The position numbers and the translations under genes are program-made. From DASVDK01 sp036381125 [NCBI: Thermodesulfobacteriota bacterium] (lineage in GTDB: Bacteria > DASVDK01): DNA of 28,684 nucleotides. The stretch spans positions 1 to 28,684 of the forward strand of contig DASVDK010000103.1 of NCBI GenBank assembly GCA_036381125.1, read 5' to 3'. Under the pieces are notes generated by a model, which did no database searches, was not told the origin of the DNA, and saw only the letters and a program-made list of their open reading frames with translations. Below are positions 25,353 through 28,684 of this stretch, piece after piece. The number at the start of each line of letters is the position of its first letter. Positions within the stretch are counted from its first letter, which is position 1.

Positions 25353-25732
25353 ATGAAGACCAGCATGCGTCTGCCCTGGAGGTTGTCCTCTCCCGTCGTC
25401 GCCGTCGCCGCGGCCGGAGTCATCGGCTCGGGCGTGTCGGCCCGGAACTCGCTCGCGCTGAAGGGTGGCACGACCGGCAAGGTCAACGTGTTCCTCGGCG
25501 GCAAGGCACTCGACGAGGACGACCGGGAGCCTGCCGACTCGCAAGCCGAGCTGGGCGTCGGGGTGGACTTCCGGCCGAGGAACTGCTCGAGGCGGCGGCG
25601 TCTACGTGACGCTGGCCGAGCACGTCGACCTCGGCGTCGACCTGCGCCTCTCCAGGGCCGAGGTCGAGCTTCGGCGTCGACGGCGAGGCGGGCGGCAACC
25701 ACCTGGCGGTCTTCGCCGGGAATCACTGGTAG
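25353..25732 (+). pseudogene. Decayed small outer-membrane beta-barrel gene
   Basis: Coding sense is kept in three successive frames. Frame one, from ATG 25353, gives a signal peptide (M-K-T-S-M-R-L-P-W-R, Val/Ala core) and then barrel-like strands with K-V-N-V-F-L-G-G-K-A-L-D-E-D-D and A-E-L-G-V-G-V-D-F-R-P-R-N. At about 25583-25591 the sense moves to a second frame (G-G-V-Y-V-T-L-A-E-H-V-D-L-G-V-D-L-R). At about 25669 it moves to a third (F-G-V-D-G-E-A-G-G-N-H-L-A-V-F-A-G-N-H-W, stop 25730-25732). The ending in an aromatic residue is that of an outer-membrane barrel. From memory, intact relatives are around 200 residues with four or more extra strands between the first two pieces. This copy therefore seems to have an internal deletion plus a second frameshift. 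Sequencing error could explain the frameshifts but not the missing middle. No ribosome binding site is visible. Confidence 0.6.
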
Positions 25733-25758
25733 CCGGCCCCGCTTCGGAGGGTGCGGGT

Positions 25759-25764
25759 TATAAT
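25759..25764 (+). promoter_or_regulatory. Consensus -10 element of a leaderless proS transcript
   Basis: TATAAT (25759-25764) is an exact -10 consensus in very GC-rich DNA. It ends 8 nt before ATG 25773, so RNA should start at or next to the start codon. No Shine-Dalgarno sequence lies between. No clear -35 is seen. Confidence 0.65.
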
Positions 25765-25772
25765 TCCCGGTC

Positions 25773-27490
<1,718 letters not shown>

Positions 27491-27491
<1 letters not shown>

Positions 27492-28381
27492 TGTCCGAGC
27501 AGCCGATCCTCGAGGGGGACCTCGCGCACGTCGGCGTCTTCGAGGTGCTCGCCTTCCTCGCCAGCGCCGGCCACACGGCGGTCGTCGAGTTCCAGTTCGA
27601 GGACGGCGTCGTCAAGCGCGTCCACCTCGACCGGGGCGAGATCGTGTTCGCGTCGTCCTCGCTCGTCCAGGACCGCCTCGGCGAGTCGCTGGTGCGCGCG
27701 GGCCAGCTCACCCAGGCCCAGCTCGACATCGCCGCGCGCGCCATCACCCCCACGAACAAGCTCGGCAAGGTGCTGGTCGAGATGGGCTGCCTCACGCCGC
27801 GCGGCCTCTTCGAGGCGGTCCGCCGCCAGGTGGAGGAGATCGTCGAATCGCTCTTCGCCTTCGAGCGCGGCCGCTTCGCCGTGACCGCCGGCCTGCCGGA
27901 GGGGAGCACCCGCGTCCGCCTGCGGATGCCGACCCGGGAGTTCGTGCTCCAGGCGGTCGGCAAGACCGACGTGCCTCCGGTCGCGGCGGCGCCCGCCGCG
28001 GCGACGGACCTCGCGCCGATCGTCGACCGGTACGACCGCGTGCTCGCCGCCATCTCGCGCGTCATGCGCGAGCGGGGCGTCGAGCCGAAGGTCCGGCTCG
28101 CCGACTTCGTGGCCGGCGCCGACTCGGCCCGCAGCGTCCTCTTCTCGGGCGTCATGCTGGGCGCCCCCGAAGGGCTCGACGCCGCGCGCCTGATCGCGAA
28201 CGCCTGCGCGCCGACCGGGGCCGCCGCGTTCGGCGAGACGCCGGCCGCCTATCTGGAGACCGGCCTCGAGGAGCTGTTCGCCTTCGCCCTCTTCGCCGTG
28301 GAGGACCTCATCGAGCCGGCCGACGCCGAAGCGCTCGCCGCCGAGATCCGGGCGATCTTCGAGGGCGGGGAGGGGCGCTGA
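27491..28381 (+). CDS. DUF4388 (PATAN-type) domain protein
   Basis: 296 residues; ATG 27491 shares its A with the proS stop. Residues ~5-140 match the DUF4388/PATAN pattern. They begin I-L-E-G-D-L-A-H-V-G-V-F-E-V-L-A-F-L-A, followed by a strand pair ending in V-H-L-D-R-G-E-I-V-F-A. Next comes the helical G-Q-L-T-Q-A-Q-L, L-G-K-V-L-V-E-M-G-C-L-T segment, and F-A-F-E-R-G-R-F. The second half (~175-296), after an Ala/Pro linker, is mostly helical and not recognised. Such proteins are frequent in deltaproteobacteria, acidobacteria and relatives, where they occur beside response regulators or GTPases and are thought to mediate protein contacts in signalling. No signal peptide or membrane helix is present, so it is cytoplasmic. 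pyrF begins 1 nt after its stop. Confidence 0.75.
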
Positions 28382-28382
28382 G

Positions 28383-28684
28383 GTGGAGCGCCACGGCGTC
28401 CAGGCGCCGCGCCCCCGGACCCCCCGGGAGCGGATCATGCTCGCCCTCGACCGCCCCGGGATGGACGAGGCGACGGTCGAGGTGATCCGGCAGCTCGCCC
28501 CGAAGGTCGGCGCCGTGAAGGTCGGCCTCGAGCTCTACACGGCCGAGGGGCCCCGCGCGGTCGAGACGGTCAAGGCCGCCGGGGGACGCGTCTTCCTCGA
28601 CCTCAAGCTCCTCGACATCCCGAACACCGTACGTGGCGCCGCGCGCGCCGCGGCCCGCCTCGGCGTCGACTTCCTCACGGTCCA
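28383..28684 (+). CDS. pyrF: Orotidine 5'-phosphate decarboxylase, N-terminal part
   Basis: The gene runs off the right edge; about 100 residues are present. GTG 28383 follows a GGGGAGGGG stretch at the end of the preceding gene. ATG 28437 is an alternative but would remove the R-E-R-I lead-in that fits the first strand M-L-A-L-D. The protein catalyses the last step of UMP synthesis (OMP to UMP + CO2). Visible family features are the first-strand Asp in L-A-L-D, K-V-G-L-E-L-Y-T-A-E-G-P, and the catalytic Asp-x-Lys-x-x-Asp array in F-L-D-L-K-L-L-D-I-P-N-T. Leu stands where most relatives have His before the second Asp. Linkage to proS and the DUF4388 gene suggests one transcript. Confidence 0.93.
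   Translation, partial: MERHGVQAPRPRTPRERIMLALDRPGMDEATVEVIRQLAPKVGAVKVGLELYTAEGPRAVETVKAAGGRVFLDLKLLDIPNTVRGAARAAARLGVDFLTV

Overview
The window is very GC-rich (above about 70 % by eye), densely coded chromosomal DNA. It comes from a bacterium with an outer membrane: it carries a TamB-like protein, an Omp85-family barrel, two lipoproteins and signal peptides typical of a diderm. Codon third positions are almost all G or C, and long spurious ORFs therefore run antisense to the real genes. My best guess for the source is an environmental lineage such as Methylomirabilota/Rokubacteria, with a deltaproteobacterium- or acidobacterium-like source as the alternative. This rests on general gene flavour only and is not certain. 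I saw no tRNA, rRNA, CRISPR array, integrase or transposase.

Layout. (1) 1-956: the tail of an MFS transporter, a small charged coiled-coil protein on the minus strand, and a doubtful 64-residue ORF. (2) 957-7933: tamB followed by an Omp85/BamA-TamA protein, start and stop overlapping by 4 nt. (3) 11064-7921, minus strand: an overlapping three-gene unit of a 61-residue protein, a short-chain dehydrogenase and a MEDS-PAS histidine kinase. It converges on the Omp85 gene so closely that the two coding regions overlap by 13 nt. (4) 11092-11829: a SurA-N-like lipoprotein, divergent from region 3 with only 27 nt between start codons. (5) 11972-16225: two membrane pyrophosphatases in tandem, one with K+-dependent and one with K+-independent signature residues. 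(6) 16367-17383: two convergent secreted proteins of unknown function separated by a perfect 15-bp hairpin. (7) 17715-24997: a tight four-gene unit of an Orn/Lys/Arg-type PLP decarboxylase, an AspT-family antiporter, a GltS-family carrier and a long TAXI-type binding lipoprotein without TRAP membrane subunits. (8) 24998-25772: non-coding DNA and the decayed remains of a small outer-membrane barrel gene. (9) 25773-end: proS, a DUF4388/PATAN protein and the start of pyrF, overlapping or nearly so.

How it fits together. Regions 2 and 4 are envelope-assembly genes (lipid or outer-membrane-protein traffic and a periplasmic chaperone-like lipoprotein). Region 5 turns PPi hydrolysis into ion gradients. 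Region 7 is the best candidate for an undescribed system: a cytoplasmic decarboxylase made together with two different amino-acid carriers and a surface-anchored binding protein, which suggests a decarboxylation/antiport or scavenging module. Its substrate cannot be read from sequence alone. Several start regions are unusual: tamB and proS look leaderless, one secreted-protein gene appears to start at CTG, and two Shine-Dalgarno sites lie inside short perfect inverted repeats.
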